A DNA stretch of 64,000 nucleotides, from positions 1 to 64,000 of the forward strand of contig JBDWKL010000019.1 in NCBI GenBank assembly GCA_039973685.1, given 5' to 3'. This DNA comes from Hyphomicrobiales bacterium. GTDB lineage: Bacteria > Pseudomonadota > Alphaproteobacteria > Rhizobiales > JACESI01. The notes below the pieces were generated by a model. It was not told the DNA's origin. It searched no databases and saw only the letters and a program-made list of their open reading frames with translations. Shown one piece after another: positions 1-8,528 of this stretch; within the stretch, counting starts at the first letter, position 1, and each line of letters begins with the position of its first letter. The position numbers were made by a program, and so were the translations under genes.

Positions 1-481
1 GATTGGTGCCAAACAGAGGTTTGATCCCGCCGCTTGGGGCAACGTAAGGGTAGGCAGATGTAACGGCGATGGCGCACAGGCCTTCATAGGCAAGCCGTTC
101 CACCTCTGGCCACATGGCGGCGATGTGAAACATATTGGTGAAGCCAAGCACCGCAATGCCGTTTTGTTTGGCGCAATCAACAAGCGGTTGATGGGCAATT
201 TTCTGGCCCAATGGTGCATAACCATTATCGCCATCAACGCGAATGGCAGCGGGTGCAAGCTGCTCCACAGTGGGCTTTGCTGAGCCATTAACACGGCCAG
301 ATTTCACGCCGTTGGCGTACCATGGCAAACGAAACAGACCATGCGAATGGCACGCATCGCGCTCTGCTTCAATCATCCGATCTGCAATTGCCTGACTGTT
401 CGTTTCGTCACATCCATTATGAGTGAGGCAACGAAGAGCCAACGCGTGGGCTTCGTCTAGGCTGAGCGGAACGTTTGTCAT
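1..481 (-). CDS. Ldh-family (malate/L-lactate/ureidoglycolate-type) dehydrogenase, partial
   Basis: This is the N-terminal 160 residues of an NAD(P)-dependent Ldh-family oxidoreductase, cut by the left window edge. The family includes malate, L-sulfolactate, ureidoglycolate and piperideine-2-carboxylate reductases, so the substrate cannot be named. Visible family marks are an early SHGLFRLPWY segment (normally SHGxxRLPxY, with the catalytic His) and a late GGIKPLFGTN segment (normally KPLFGTNP). The start ATG (479-481) shares one base with the TAA of the upstream FAD oxidoreductase (TAATG), so the two genes are probably translationally coupled. The neighbour suggests a role in amino- or imino-acid catabolism (inference). 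Confidence 0.85.
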   Translation of the reverse strand, partial: MTNVPLSLDEAHALALRCLTHNGCDETNSQAIADRMIEAERDACHSHGLFRLPWYANGVKSGRVNGSAKPTVEQLAPAAIRVDGDNGYAPLGQKIAHQPLVDCAKQNGIAVLGFTNMFHIAAMWPEVERLAYEGLCAIAVTSAYPYVAPSGGIKPLFGTN

Positions 482-1698
482 TATATCACTGCTTTTTCTA
501 AGAATGGTGTGCCGGTTTCAATGCGGTCATAATGGAAAGGTGTCAGGTCTAGCGTTCTAAATTCGCCATACGTCAAAAGCTCGGACATGCCGCGCCCCAA
601 AGCAGGGGATTGCTGGAAGCCATGGCCAGAAAATCCATTGATGAAGAAGAAGTTTTCAACCTTAGTGTGTGGACCTACAATCGCGTTTTGATCAAACGTA
701 TTAAACGCATAATGCCCCGCCCAAGAATTCACCAATTTAATTGCTTCAAATTGCGGAATGCGGTTAGCGATGGCAGGCCATGCCTTTTCTTCCCATACGC
801 GATGGTCTTCGACGTAATCATCATAATCAACAGGCACGTCATCCTCATCAAAGGGCGGGCAACCGGCCAAATAATAAGTGCCGTCTGTGCGCATATGAAC
901 GCCGGATGGATCTATGGTGAGTGGCAGGTCGCGGTCTAGCGGTTTGGCAGCATCAAAGATGAAGGTATAGCGCTTGCGCGGTTCCACGGGAATTTCGATG
1001 CCTGCCATGCGTGAGGTCAGCACTGCACGCGGGCCAGAAGCATTGACCACCTTGCCGCAGGAAACCACATCACCCGTTTTGAGTGTTATGCTCTCAACAG
1101 CGGTGCCTGCCGCGTTTAGGGTCATGTCGGTTACTTCGTTCGTGCAATATTCAACGCCTTTTTCACGGGCTGAACGCTTCCACCAATCAAACAGTGTGTT
1201 GCCGTCGAAATAGCCTTCGTCCTTAAGGTTATGGTTCGCGCCTATAATGCCATCAAGATTATAAAACGGATAATCACGGGCAATATCGTCGGCGGTCATG
1301 AATTTGGTGCCCGCACCGAGGTCTTGCTGGATTTTCTGGCTTTCGCGCAATGTATCTGCAAAACCCTGGTTGTCGGCCATATACATATAGCCATAGCTTT
1401 GCAGAACCACATCAGGCACGCGCTCATCATTGCCCATGAATTTTCGGAAGTTTTTGATGAACTCCGCACCAAATTGAGAAATGCGCACATTAATCTCGTT
1501 GGAGAATTGCTGGCGAATGCAGCTGTTCGTGTGGGATGTTGAGCAAGCCTCATAAGTTGGGTCACGTTCGACAACCAAGATAGAACCATCAAAGTCTGGA
1601 TTGTTGGCTGTGAACCAAGAAACAGCCGAGCCATACATAGCGCCACCAACAATGACGATGTCATAATTTTTTTGTTTTGGCGTTTGAAAATCAACCAC
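481..1698 (-). CDS. FAD-dependent oxidoreductase, DAO family
   Basis: A 405-residue flavoprotein of the D-amino-acid oxidase/sarcosine oxidase-beta/glycine oxidase superfamily, probably cytoplasmic, oxidising an amine or N-methyl/imino acid. The N-terminal dinucleotide-binding segment IVIVGGAMYGSA is a GxGxxG variant. It is followed by an acidic strand end (VVERD) and an S-T-S-H-T-N-S region where FAD-linked enzymes of this type have their flavin contacts. A C-terminal GFSGHGFQQSPA segment is typical of the family. Translation starts at GTG, supported by AGGAGG eight bases upstream. It is coupled to the downstream Ldh-family gene through a TAATG overlap, so the pair probably works on one substrate (inference). 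The exact substrate is unknown. Confidence 0.88.
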   Translation of the reverse strand: MVDFQTPKQKNYDIVIVGGAMYGSAVSWFTANNPDFDGSILVVERDPTYEACSTSHTNSCIRQQFSNEINVRISQFGAEFIKNFRKFMGNDERVPDVVLQSYGYMYMADNQGFADTLRESQKIQQDLGAGTKFMTADDIARDYPFYNLDGIIGANHNLKDEGYFDGNTLFDWWKRSAREKGVEYCTNEVTDMTLNAAGTAVESITLKTGDVVSCGKVVNASGPRAVLTSRMAGIEIPVEPRKRYTFIFDAAKPLDRDLPLTIDPSGVHMRTDGTYYLAGCPPFDEDDVPVDYDDYVEDHRVWEEKAWPAIANRIPQFEAIKLVNSWAGHYAFNTFDQNAIVGPHTKVENFFFINGFSGHGFQQSPALGRGMSELLTYGEFRTLDLTPFHYDRIETGTPFLEKAVI

Positions 1699-1818
1699 GA
1701 AGCTGCCCTCCTAAGCAACACAGAACCATGGGTTCTTTTGAAACGCTACTCTCTCAGAAATTCAAGCAGATGCAAGACTAGTTTTGAGCTTTTAACGGAG
1801 CAGATACGGGCTGGGTTA

Positions 1819-3198
1819 CTACCAAGCAGAAAGCATTAAATCTGCACGGCGATCATAAAGCGTTGCTGCCTGTGTGTTGCCTGCAAGTTCTGCGGCCTTT
1901 GCACGGTCTCGCAATAGCCATGACACATTGGGAGCAGCGCGCAACTTTTCGTCTAAAAAAGCGCCAGCTTTAGCGTGGTTACTTGTGGCAATGAGGGCTG
2001 AGGAATAAGAGCGCTCAACAATTTGTCGTTGCACGATAGAGCCGCCCAAGCGTTGGAATGTTGGTAGCAAAGGTTCGAAAGCAGCCTGCGCTTTTTGCTT
2101 ATCTTGCGGGTAAAGGCGAATGGCGTCGACCAGCGGGCGTACAACTGTGCGGAAGATATCGCCGACCTCGTGATCGCTATCTTGGTGCGCTGATTTTAGC
2201 GTGTCGAAGAAGCGCGTTGAGGCTTCTTTATCGGGGGTCGATGCAAAGGCGAGGGCTGCGTGCATATCGAGGAACGGGTTGGAATGGGTTTCAGCATAAG
2301 CTGCCCATTTGTCTGCTTCTGCGCTCCAACGATTGCCCACATCAACGCCACTAAGCTGCAATCGCCATAAGAGCGAGGTGCTGTCTGTTAGGCGAAACTG
2401 ATTGTTGGCTGGAATATGGGCCAGCTCTTCATCAAAAAGCTCAAGTGCCGCATCAAACTCTTGCGCTTCCACAAGCCGCAGCGCCATGTGCCACCAGATA
2501 TGTGCGTTGAGTAAATTTTGCTCTTTCCAAATTGGTTGATTGGCTTTGAGAAGACCCATCCCGTCTTGGTGTCGGTTTTGGCTTTCAAAAACATGGGCAA
2601 GACAATGCATAGACCAGCAATCTTCCGGCTCTAAACTCAAGCCCAAGCGTCCATAAGCTTCCGCGTCTGCATAGTGACCGTTTTCTTCCAGTGCGAAGGC
2701 ATATTGGCCAACGGCAACATGATAGGCTTTACCCTCTGGGTTGGCGGCTTCAAAGGCTGATTTTGCTGAGCGCAACATATCGTCCAGGGCGCCGACCATG
2801 AAAAAACTCTCATGAGAGCCTTTCAGTGCCATAACATCATTGGGGCGTTTGGTGAGGCATGTGTCCCAGATGTGACCGGCGGCACTAAAGTTTCCTGCCG
2901 CCATCGCTTCCATCGCATTAAGATGCAGGCGCTCATCAGCGCTCACCCCTTCTGCGGCTTGGCGGGCATTGGTTATGTCTCTTTGGACAGTGCTTGAGTG
3001 TGGATCAAACCCGCTCAATAATTTCATCACCCCGCAATAGACAGGGCCAAGCAGGAAGTCTGGATCGTTAGCGTTTTTGAGGTCCCCGATAGGCGTGCCT
3101 TGAAATCGCAAATAGTCGCGCATGGCCGCATTCCAGATGTTGATGGTCTCTGGCTTACCAGTGGTGATCTGTGTACCGAAAGTGTCAAAGGATTGCAT
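1819..3198 (-). CDS. TPR-repeat protein, TTC38-like
   Basis: A soluble, mostly helical protein of about 459 residues resembling the TTC38-like tetratricopeptide family found in many alphaproteobacteria. No signal peptide or membrane segment is visible. TPR-like helix pairs run through the middle, for example around YADAEAYGRLGLSLEP and the following EDCWSMHCLAHVFESQNR. Such proteins usually act as protein-interaction scaffolds; the cellular role of this family is not established. I prefer the ATG at 3198 because GGAG lies seven bases upstream. An in-frame ATG at 3216 lacks a ribosome-binding site and would add six residues. The gene lies 120 bases upstream of the FAD oxidoreductase on the same strand and may or may not be cotranscribed. 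Confidence 0.8.
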   Translation of the reverse strand: MQSFDTFGTQITTGKPETINIWNAAMRDYLRFQGTPIGDLKNANDPDFLLGPVYCGVMKLLSGFDPHSSTVQRDITNARQAAEGVSADERLHLNAMEAMAAGNFSAAGHIWDTCLTKRPNDVMALKGSHESFFMVGALDDMLRSAKSAFEAANPEGKAYHVAVGQYAFALEENGHYADAEAYGRLGLSLEPEDCWSMHCLAHVFESQNRHQDGMGLLKANQPIWKEQNLLNAHIWWHMALRLVEAQEFDAALELFDEELAHIPANNQFRLTDSTSLLWRLQLSGVDVGNRWSAEADKWAAYAETHSNPFLDMHAALAFASTPDKEASTRFFDTLKSAHQDSDHEVGDIFRTVVRPLVDAIRLYPQDKQKAQAAFEPLLPTFQRLGGSIVQRQIVERSYSSALIATSNHAKAGAFLDEKLRAAPNVSWLLRDRAKAAELAGNTQAATLYDRRADLMLSAW

Positions 3199-3372
3199 GG
3201 GGAGGCTCCGCGTCATGTTGAGCTATTTGACGGGTTTGGAGCGAGAAGATCAAGAGGGGTACCATTCTTTCCCTTCCATAGCCTCCCCAAAGTCGGGTTA
3301 TCAAGTTTTGTTAGATTTCTGAGATCCTTTTCAATGTGTAGAGAGTTGATGATTTCTGGTAAGGAGCACGAG

Positions 3373-4353
3373 CTACATTGTCGCTAATTTTAGCGCATGG
3401 CTGGTGACCTGTGATTTGCCGTTGATGTGGTCATACCCTTGCACTGAAGGGGTTTCCTCGATGGAAGATTGATGATCGACCGACCCCCAAACAACAGTTC
3501 TGTTGCGACCCAAATTTTTAGCTGCATCGAGAGCTTGTCTTGCCTTTTTCAGAGCGGTTTCTTTGGAGTCATTAGCTGGCACAGAGCACGCACCTAGAGT
3601 AACTGAGACGTTTAGGCTGTTTTCGTTATGGGTTACGGTTAGCCTTGCGATTTTCTTTCTTATGGATTCCGCTATTGTTTCAGCTTTTTCAATCGGAACC
3701 TCATGCAAGAAAACACCAAACTCTTGACTGCCTAAGCGGCCAAAAATAATGGCTTCATTTTCGATTGCCCCCGCAAGAGCGACAAGCATTGCATCACCAG
3801 CCTCATAACCATATTTTTCATTGATCTGTCTAAGATGGTCAACGTCGAACGTAATCATTGAAGACGCTTTTTTCGCAGTAAACGACATCATCTTATTATC
3901 TATGCGCTGGAAAAAATCGCGACGATTGCTGATATTTGTGAGGTCGTCTTTTCTCGCCAAACGTAACAATTCGTTTTGAGCCGAAACTGTCCGTTCTGCT
4001 GCTCTTATGCGGGCATTGAGTTCTTGTTGGAGGAACGGTTTCGCCAAGAAGTCATCTGCGCCCGAATCGAGCGCTTCCACCAAGGTCTCTACATCTGAGG
4101 AGCTCGACATGACGATTGAGTAGTTGGAGGTTCCATTTTCTGCACAAGCGTTAGCCGCCCAACACAGCTCCAACCCTGAAACGTTTGGAAGTTCAAGTGA
4201 CGTTAGGAGTATCTCAAATGGATGACCAGCTGTCACATAGTCATAAACGTCTTGGCCATCTTGAAACGTGGTGACTGTATTGCCACGGCTCACGACTTGT
4301 TTCGACACTATATCTAGGATTGATCGACTATTATCCGCTATCAAAATGTGCAT
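3373..4353 (-). CDS. Degenerate receiver-GGDEF protein (PleD-like architecture)
   Basis: A 326-residue protein with a response-regulator receiver domain (about 1-120) and a diguanylate-cyclase GGDEF domain (about 135-300). In the receiver, the phospho-acceptor aspartate position holds Ser52 (TSLELP in place of the usual DxxMP), and the acidic pocket reads D7-N8; Lys105 (AKPF) is kept. In the GGDEF domain the upstream DxLT and FDVDH metal-binding region are present. The signature itself is GSQEF (208-212) instead of GG(D/E)EF. By family knowledge this predicts no phosphorylation and weak or no c-di-GMP synthesis. A sensory or c-di-GMP-binding role is possible (inference). It is divergent from the LuxR-type gene across an AT-rich spacer. 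Start ATG has AGGGG upstream. Confidence 0.87.
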   Translation of the reverse strand: MHILIADNSRSILDIVSKQVVSRGNTVTTFQDGQDVYDYVTAGHPFEILLTSLELPNVSGLELCWAANACAENGTSNYSIVMSSSSDVETLVEALDSGADDFLAKPFLQQELNARIRAAERTVSAQNELLRLARKDDLTNISNRRDFFQRIDNKMMSFTAKKASSMITFDVDHLRQINEKYGYEAGDAMLVALAGAIENEAIIFGRLGSQEFGVFLHEVPIEKAETIAESIRKKIARLTVTHNENSLNVSVTLGACSVPANDSKETALKKARQALDAAKNLGRNRTVVWGSVDHQSSIEETPSVQGYDHINGKSQVTSHALKLATM

Positions 4354-4708
4354 TGTGATTACCCCTAAATTCTCTCAATATTGGTAAAAAGAGAGATACT
4401 AAAACTGTATGTAAAAATACGATATTCAACAAAACTGTAGAAAAGGTTATCGATAATTATAAGATTTTACGATGTTATTTACTAAATTTTGTATTTATTT
4501 TTTTAGCAATTTAAATTAAAATAAGGAATTAAATCACAATTGTATTTCGAGTAAATATAAGAATATATTTTGTTTAGCTCACGTGTATTCAAATATGTTT
4601 CACTGTATATGTGAAGTATTATCTATATATGGGGTTTATTGATTTTTAATAAAGATTTAACCATTGAGGAAGAATGTTTGTTTGAGTTGTATTTCAGGAG
4701 TGGATTAC
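4354..4708. promoter_or_regulatory. AT-rich divergent intergenic region with a dyad (4599-4615)
   Basis: About 350 very AT-rich bases separate the degenerate GGDEF gene and the LuxR-type gene, so promoters for both should lie here. A 17-base dyad, TTCACTGTATATGTGAA, sits at 4599-4615, roughly 95 bases upstream of the LuxR-type start. It could be an autoregulatory operator, though its form is not a classical lux box. No open reading frame or RNA gene is recognisable. Confidence 0.4.
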
Positions 4709-5422
4709 ATGGTTGCAAGTCTAGAAAAGTATCTTGCGGATATAAGCAATATAGAAACAGGCTATGACGCCTTCAGGTCGTTGCGGAAAATTGCGGCTGA
4801 CTATGGCATGGAAAGCTTTAGTTTCATGGGGCTGAGTGGTCAAACACATCAGCTTTGCGAAACTCTGGTTGTCAACAATTGGAACCCAGGCCTTGTGCAA
4901 GCTTATGATGAGTACAAGCTTGCAGAGCGAAGCTGTGTATGGGAAAAATTGCGTCATTCGACAGTGCCCTTTTATTGGGATATCGAAACGCTAAGCCAAG
5001 TTCGGCCCAAGGATGAAGCTAAGATTACCAATGAGCTGTTTAGTGATTATGATATGACGAAAGGAATATTCCTTCCGGTCCATCGTTGTCATTCAGAGCC
5101 ATTGGCAATTTGTTTTACTTTCAATGAAGGCCGGCCAGAATTATCGCAACTCGCTGAGCTACAATTTTTGGCTTCGCATGCGGGTGCGGTTTTACATCCA
5201 AAAGTTATTGCAAAGGGTAAAGCAACCCCTTGTCTGTCGCCTCGTGAGAAAGAATGTTTAAAGTGGACTTCGGATGGTAAGACGAGTTCTGAAATCGGAA
5301 AGATTCTCTCCCTCTCAGAACATACAGTCAACCATCATCTATACGGTGGAATGCAAAAACTAGATGCTACAAATCGTATACATGCAGTCGCTATTGCTGT
5401 TCGTTCCGGTCTGTTAAATTAA
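4709..5422 (+). CDS. LuxR-family regulator with autoinducer-binding-like domain (solo)
   Basis: A 237-residue regulator with an N-terminal autoinducer-binding-like domain (about 10-160) and a C-terminal LuxR/GerE helix-turn-helix (about 172-235: LSPREKECLKW..GKTSSEIGKILSLSEHTVNHHL). In the ligand domain the usual conserved Asp-Pro pair is not seen at the expected place (ERSCVW), and the expected Trp/Tyr pattern is altered, although PFYW is kept. Ligand preference may therefore differ from acyl-homoserine lactones, or the protein may be ligand independent. No luxI-like gene is in the window, so it is a solo here. The ATG at 4709 is chosen because AGGAG lies eight bases upstream; an in-frame start at 4664 is less likely. 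Confidence 0.85.
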   Translation: MVASLEKYLADISNIETGYDAFRSLRKIAADYGMESFSFMGLSGQTHQLCETLVVNNWNPGLVQAYDEYKLAERSCVWEKLRHSTVPFYWDIETLSQVRPKDEAKITNELFSDYDMTKGIFLPVHRCHSEPLAICFTFNEGRPELSQLAELQFLASHAGAVLHPKVIAKGKATPCLSPREKECLKWTSDGKTSSEIGKILSLSEHTVNHHLYGGMQKLDATNRIHAVAIAVRSGLLN

Positions 5423-5572
5423 TTTGCCAAAAATTAAAGGCTTGCTCGGGCAATTATGTTCGGGCATTGCGTGACTAAGATCATTGCATACAAGGTATCT
5501 TTGGCGTTTTTAAGCGTCGTGAAATCGTTGTCTCAAAACGCGGCCTTGTTTTTATAAATTATCGAACTTTCC

Positions 5573-6715
5573 TTAATCTTGTCTGATTGGCTCTCCAGCT
5601 GCATGAATAGCCTTCTTGGCGTTCGGTTGGAAGCCGCACCATGAGGCTATCATAGAGCCCAGTGCGATCCCTACGGAGTTGGCAACCATGTCCAGAAGGC
5701 TCGCAGACCTTCCTGCAAACGGTTGCGTCAGCTCGATAAAGACGCCTATCGCGAATATCACTAAAACTAGATATTTCGACCAATGAAAACGATGGCAGGC
5801 CGCTAAGCCCATCGCGGTCAACGAGAAATAGGCGATCATATGCTTTACTTTGTCATGCGAGAGTTCCCACACTGCATTGAAATCGGGTGAGTAATAAGAG
5901 CCCACGACGACAACAAGAAAGGCGACAAAGAATAAGCAGGTCAGTATATTTGAGCGGCCCTTAGGGGATTTGCTGAACGTATCAACCAGCGGGTGGAACT
6001 GCTGTTCTTTCATTTTGAAGGCCTTGTATAGTAGGGCCAGTAGCAAAATGATGAGAACGCTGTAAACGCAATACCAAGCGATGAAGAACGATTGAGCTTC
6101 TGTTGTTAGCGGCACTAAACTCCGAATAAGCAGCATTGGGTGATTATGCGAGTTTACAGTTTGATAAACAGCAGCATAAGCATTTGGCAAATCGATTTGG
6201 TCGGTTTTGAAAATGAAAATATCATTGCTTCCGCCGTTCAATAAGGATTTGGCATTTTGAAAGTTTACAGGGACCTGAAACTTGTTGTTTTGTAGGTGCC
6301 CTTGATGTTTCTTCCCATCGTGTTGGTCAAAGAATACAGCCCTTGCCATTTCACGGTTGGGGCTTGTTGGCGTTATTTCATTGGATAATTTGCCTGCATA
6401 AGACCCTATTGAAATTGTACAGAGGCAATTTGGATTGATGTAATCCACCTGAAACAGTTGAGAACTTTCAACGATATCATTGGTCAGCCCTATCGTGTTT
6501 CCTACAGCGATGGCTGTAATGACCGGATCTGTTTCATGTGCTTGCAGGTCTACACCTAACTTTGGTAATCGCTTGATGAAATGTTGGGTCCAAAAGGAAG
6601 TTTTCGCTGAAGCTTTGGTGGCAAGGTATCTTGTTTCAAAAGACGCATATTGGCTGCTGAAACCAAAGATTGCGCCTAAAAGCATTATTAAAAATAGCGT
6701 ATTTAACCGAAACAC
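5573..6715 (-). CDS. VanZ-like membrane protein with N-terminal extracytoplasmic domain
   Basis: An integral membrane protein of about 380 residues. One N-terminal membrane segment (FLIMLLGAIFGF) is followed by roughly 190 extracytoplasmic residues of unknown fold, another membrane segment (IAWYCVYSVLIILLLALLY), and a C-terminal VanZ-like domain. The VanZ domain shows the family pattern DKVKHMIAYFSLT, then IELTQPFAGRSASLLDMVAN. VanZ-like proteins are linked to glycopeptide tolerance in Gram-positives, but in proteobacteria the role is unclear. The GTG at 6715 is preferred because a GAGGAAG element lies about eight bases upstream and it places the membrane segment at the start. An in-frame GTG at 6769 would add 18 polar residues. 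It converges with the LuxR-type gene; the 150 bases between them hold no gene. Confidence 0.75.
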   Translation of the reverse strand: MFRLNTLFLIMLLGAIFGFSSQYASFETRYLATKASAKTSFWTQHFIKRLPKLGVDLQAHETDPVITAIAVGNTIGLTNDIVESSQLFQVDYINPNCLCTISIGSYAGKLSNEITPTSPNREMARAVFFDQHDGKKHQGHLQNNKFQVPVNFQNAKSLLNGGSNDIFIFKTDQIDLPNAYAAVYQTVNSHNHPMLLIRSLVPLTTEAQSFFIAWYCVYSVLIILLLALLYKAFKMKEQQFHPLVDTFSKSPKGRSNILTCLFFVAFLVVVVGSYYSPDFNAVWELSHDKVKHMIAYFSLTAMGLAACHRFHWSKYLVLVIFAIGVFIELTQPFAGRSASLLDMVANSVGIALGSMIASWCGFQPNAKKAIHAAGEPIRQD

Positions 6716-6914
6716 CTTTTTTTCTTCCTCTTGATTCGCATTTTTGTTGTTGAAATTAGAAATCAACACTCAAATATGATCTTATTCTTATAAACCCTAA
6801 GATAAATGTGTTTTGAATCAATTGTATTGTTTCAGTGATACTCACCTCCCAAATTCTCACAATTGGGATGAAATACTTTGTTTACCCTACGGAGGGTGGC
6901 TCTCATGAGTGAGA

Positions 6915-6937
6915 CAATCAAGACTTGATCTTGATTG
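6915..6937. terminator. Hairpin in the 6770-7009 spacer
   Basis: A 9-bp perfect stem (CAATCAAGA / TCTTGATTG) with a 5-base loop lies between two genes that both run on the minus strand. On the plus strand it is followed by TTTGTGGTTGTTT, while on the minus strand no T-run follows. It may act as a weak terminator or processing site. The spacer otherwise shows no gene. Confidence 0.35.
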
Positions 6938-7009
6938 TTTGTGGTTGTTTCGAGCCTATGGCCTCTTTAAACCGCAGTATAATTGCCGGTTTTGTGGCGG
7001 CAGTTTAAA

Positions 7010-7888
7010 TCACAACTCGTTAGATATGAGGCGTTTTGACAGGTATTGTCTCAGTGTTTGATGCTCATGGATTAAGTCTGAAGACTGCATCTTATTTAAA
7101 ATTTCTGATACCCAAATATCCTGGTTTTCGGCCAGCTTTGTTGTTGGCGCGTTCATATAAGTCGGGTGGTTCGCAGCGATGACAATTGATCCGCTTTTGA
7201 CAGCTTCAAAAAGCTTGGTGTCCGATCGAGATGCATTCAATTTAGTGTTCATTAAAGGGAGTAAGAAAATACCACCAGCAGGAAGTTGTTCGATGAAGCG
7301 GCAGTATGATGACACATTCATTTCTGGGTGGACTGTTACGCGGTCTAGTGAATTCCATTTTTTTGCCCATTGACCAATCGCAATGACGTCAAAGCTTGCC
7401 TTGGGGGATTTCTCTAAGACCCTTTGTACAATGGGAAATAGGAATTTGTGTTCATGCGAGTGCATTTTCGCAAAATAATAAAGACGGTTCGCGTCTATTG
7501 GTTTTGTGTTAGCTGGCGCAAGTTTCTCAATTGGTGGAAGAACTAACGGCGTTTGTTTAAGTGAGTATTTTTCAGCGAGTACTTTTGCCAGTGGTGGCGT
7601 TGACGCATAGAACTGGTCAAATTTAGAGGCATTACGTCCAAGAAGAAACTCAGTTTGAGCAGGGCGAATTTTGTGCTTAATCGGTATCGACGGATCATAG
7701 ATCATTGCCTGCAAATCATCATCGACCAAGTAGCCGATGGACGTGATCTGTGACCTGTATTGCTTTATTGCGGTAAGAATTCGCCGATTAATATAGCGAT
7801 TAATCAACAATGATATTTTGTCATTGTTATCGAACTGGTGCTTGAGTTCTTGAGAGAATTTCGACGCAGAAGGTTGTATAACAACCAT
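7010..7888 (-). CDS. Glycosyltransferase-like protein (GT-B / GT4-like C-terminal half)
   Basis: A 292-residue cytoplasmic protein without signal peptide. The C-terminal half resembles the sugar-nucleotide-binding half of GT-B glycosyltransferases: LLPLMNTKLNASRSDTKLFE followed by AVKSGSIVIAANHP matches the usual 'xRSxxKxxEAxAxGxPVVA' region. The N-terminal part is divergent. A polysaccharide or surface-glycan role is suggested by the rfbD gene and rfbB remnant just upstream (inference). The ATG at 7888 has GAGGAG immediately upstream; an in-frame TTG at 7921 would extend it by 11 residues without a clear ribosome-binding site. The donor and acceptor are unknown. Confidence 0.65.
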   Translation of the reverse strand: MVVIQPSASKFSQELKHQFDNNDKISLLINRYINRRILTAIKQYRSQITSIGYLVDDDLQAMIYDPSIPIKHKIRPAQTEFLLGRNASKFDQFYASTPPLAKVLAEKYSLKQTPLVLPPIEKLAPANTKPIDANRLYYFAKMHSHEHKFLFPIVQRVLEKSPKASFDVIAIGQWAKKWNSLDRVTVHPEMNVSSYCRFIEQLPAGGIFLLPLMNTKLNASRSDTKLFEAVKSGSIVIAANHPTYMNAPTTKLAENQDIWVSEILNKMQSSDLIHEHQTLRQYLSKRLISNEL

Positions 7889-8394
7889 ATTCTCCTCTTC
7901 ATGCCCGCCAAAAGCTTCCAACCTGTGTTTTATGTAAAAATCAAATGTGGAGTTGTAATCGGAGAAAACTATTAATTTTGTTGGCTTGGATATGGGAGGC
8001 CTCTTTCGGGCGCAAGAAAGATTGTTACCTGTGCAGATTGTATGCCTTCAAAAAACAAACGCAAGTCTATAATTGACCTTCTTTGTTTTGTGGCTCTTGA
8101 GCCGGAGCACGGTTCTTCAGTTGCAACTTTTCGCTCGATTTTTGGACAATACACAGGTTTGTGTGGCTCAAGCCTATACCGGTTAGATTGGCGTGTAATG
8201 GCCAGTCGATAAAGCTTTGGTGTAATTTTCAGCTAAAGATTTAGCGGCACTATTAGTCGCAGATATTGATGATGAAATTCAATTTTGGGGTCATTGAAAC
8301 TCATAAAGTGAACACTTGAATTCATGTCCTCTCTCAACTAACAACGACAGCAATGAGGTTTTTGAAGCTCGACAAACACTCGCGGTAAAAATGA
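7889..8394. other. Gene-free spacer before the rfbB remnant
   Basis: About 500 bases hold no convincing gene. A short minus-strand reading frame at 7972-8154 has no family resemblance and no ribosome-binding site. The stretch may contain further decayed rfbB sequence, because the recognisable remnant starts abruptly after an in-frame stop, but I cannot identify it by eye. Confidence 0.4.
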
Positions 8395-8526
8395 GCTGCA
8401 TTGGTAAATGGCAGAAAGTTTGAGATGGGCATCAAGAAAACCCTCAAATGGAAATTTGAAGATGATGGCTGGTGGGAACCGTTGAGGCGCCGCTATTTTG
8501 GTGATCACCTTGGATTGAAAAGTTAA
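8395..8526 (+). pseudogene. rfbB: C-terminal remnant of dTDP-glucose 4,6-dehydratase (rfbB)
   Basis: The frame ending at the TAA at 8524-8526 encodes about 43 residues that match the C-terminal end of RfbB: FEMGIKKTLKWKF, then GWWEPLRRRYFGDHLGLK. The family pattern is 'FxxGIrkTVxWYLdnxxWWxpl..yxgxRLG'. The frame is closed upstream by TGA at 8392-8394, and no catalytic region is present, so this is a broken gene. It lies two bases before the rfbD start and keeps the usual rfbB-rfbD order. The intact copy would have made dTDP-4-keto-6-deoxyglucose for dTDP-L-rhamnose. Confidence 0.7.
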
Positions 8527-8528
8527 TC

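Noticed and set aside
7972-8154. 60-residue minus-strand open frame in the spacer after the glycosyltransferase
   Set aside because: No ribosome-binding site or family pattern; low-quality translation.
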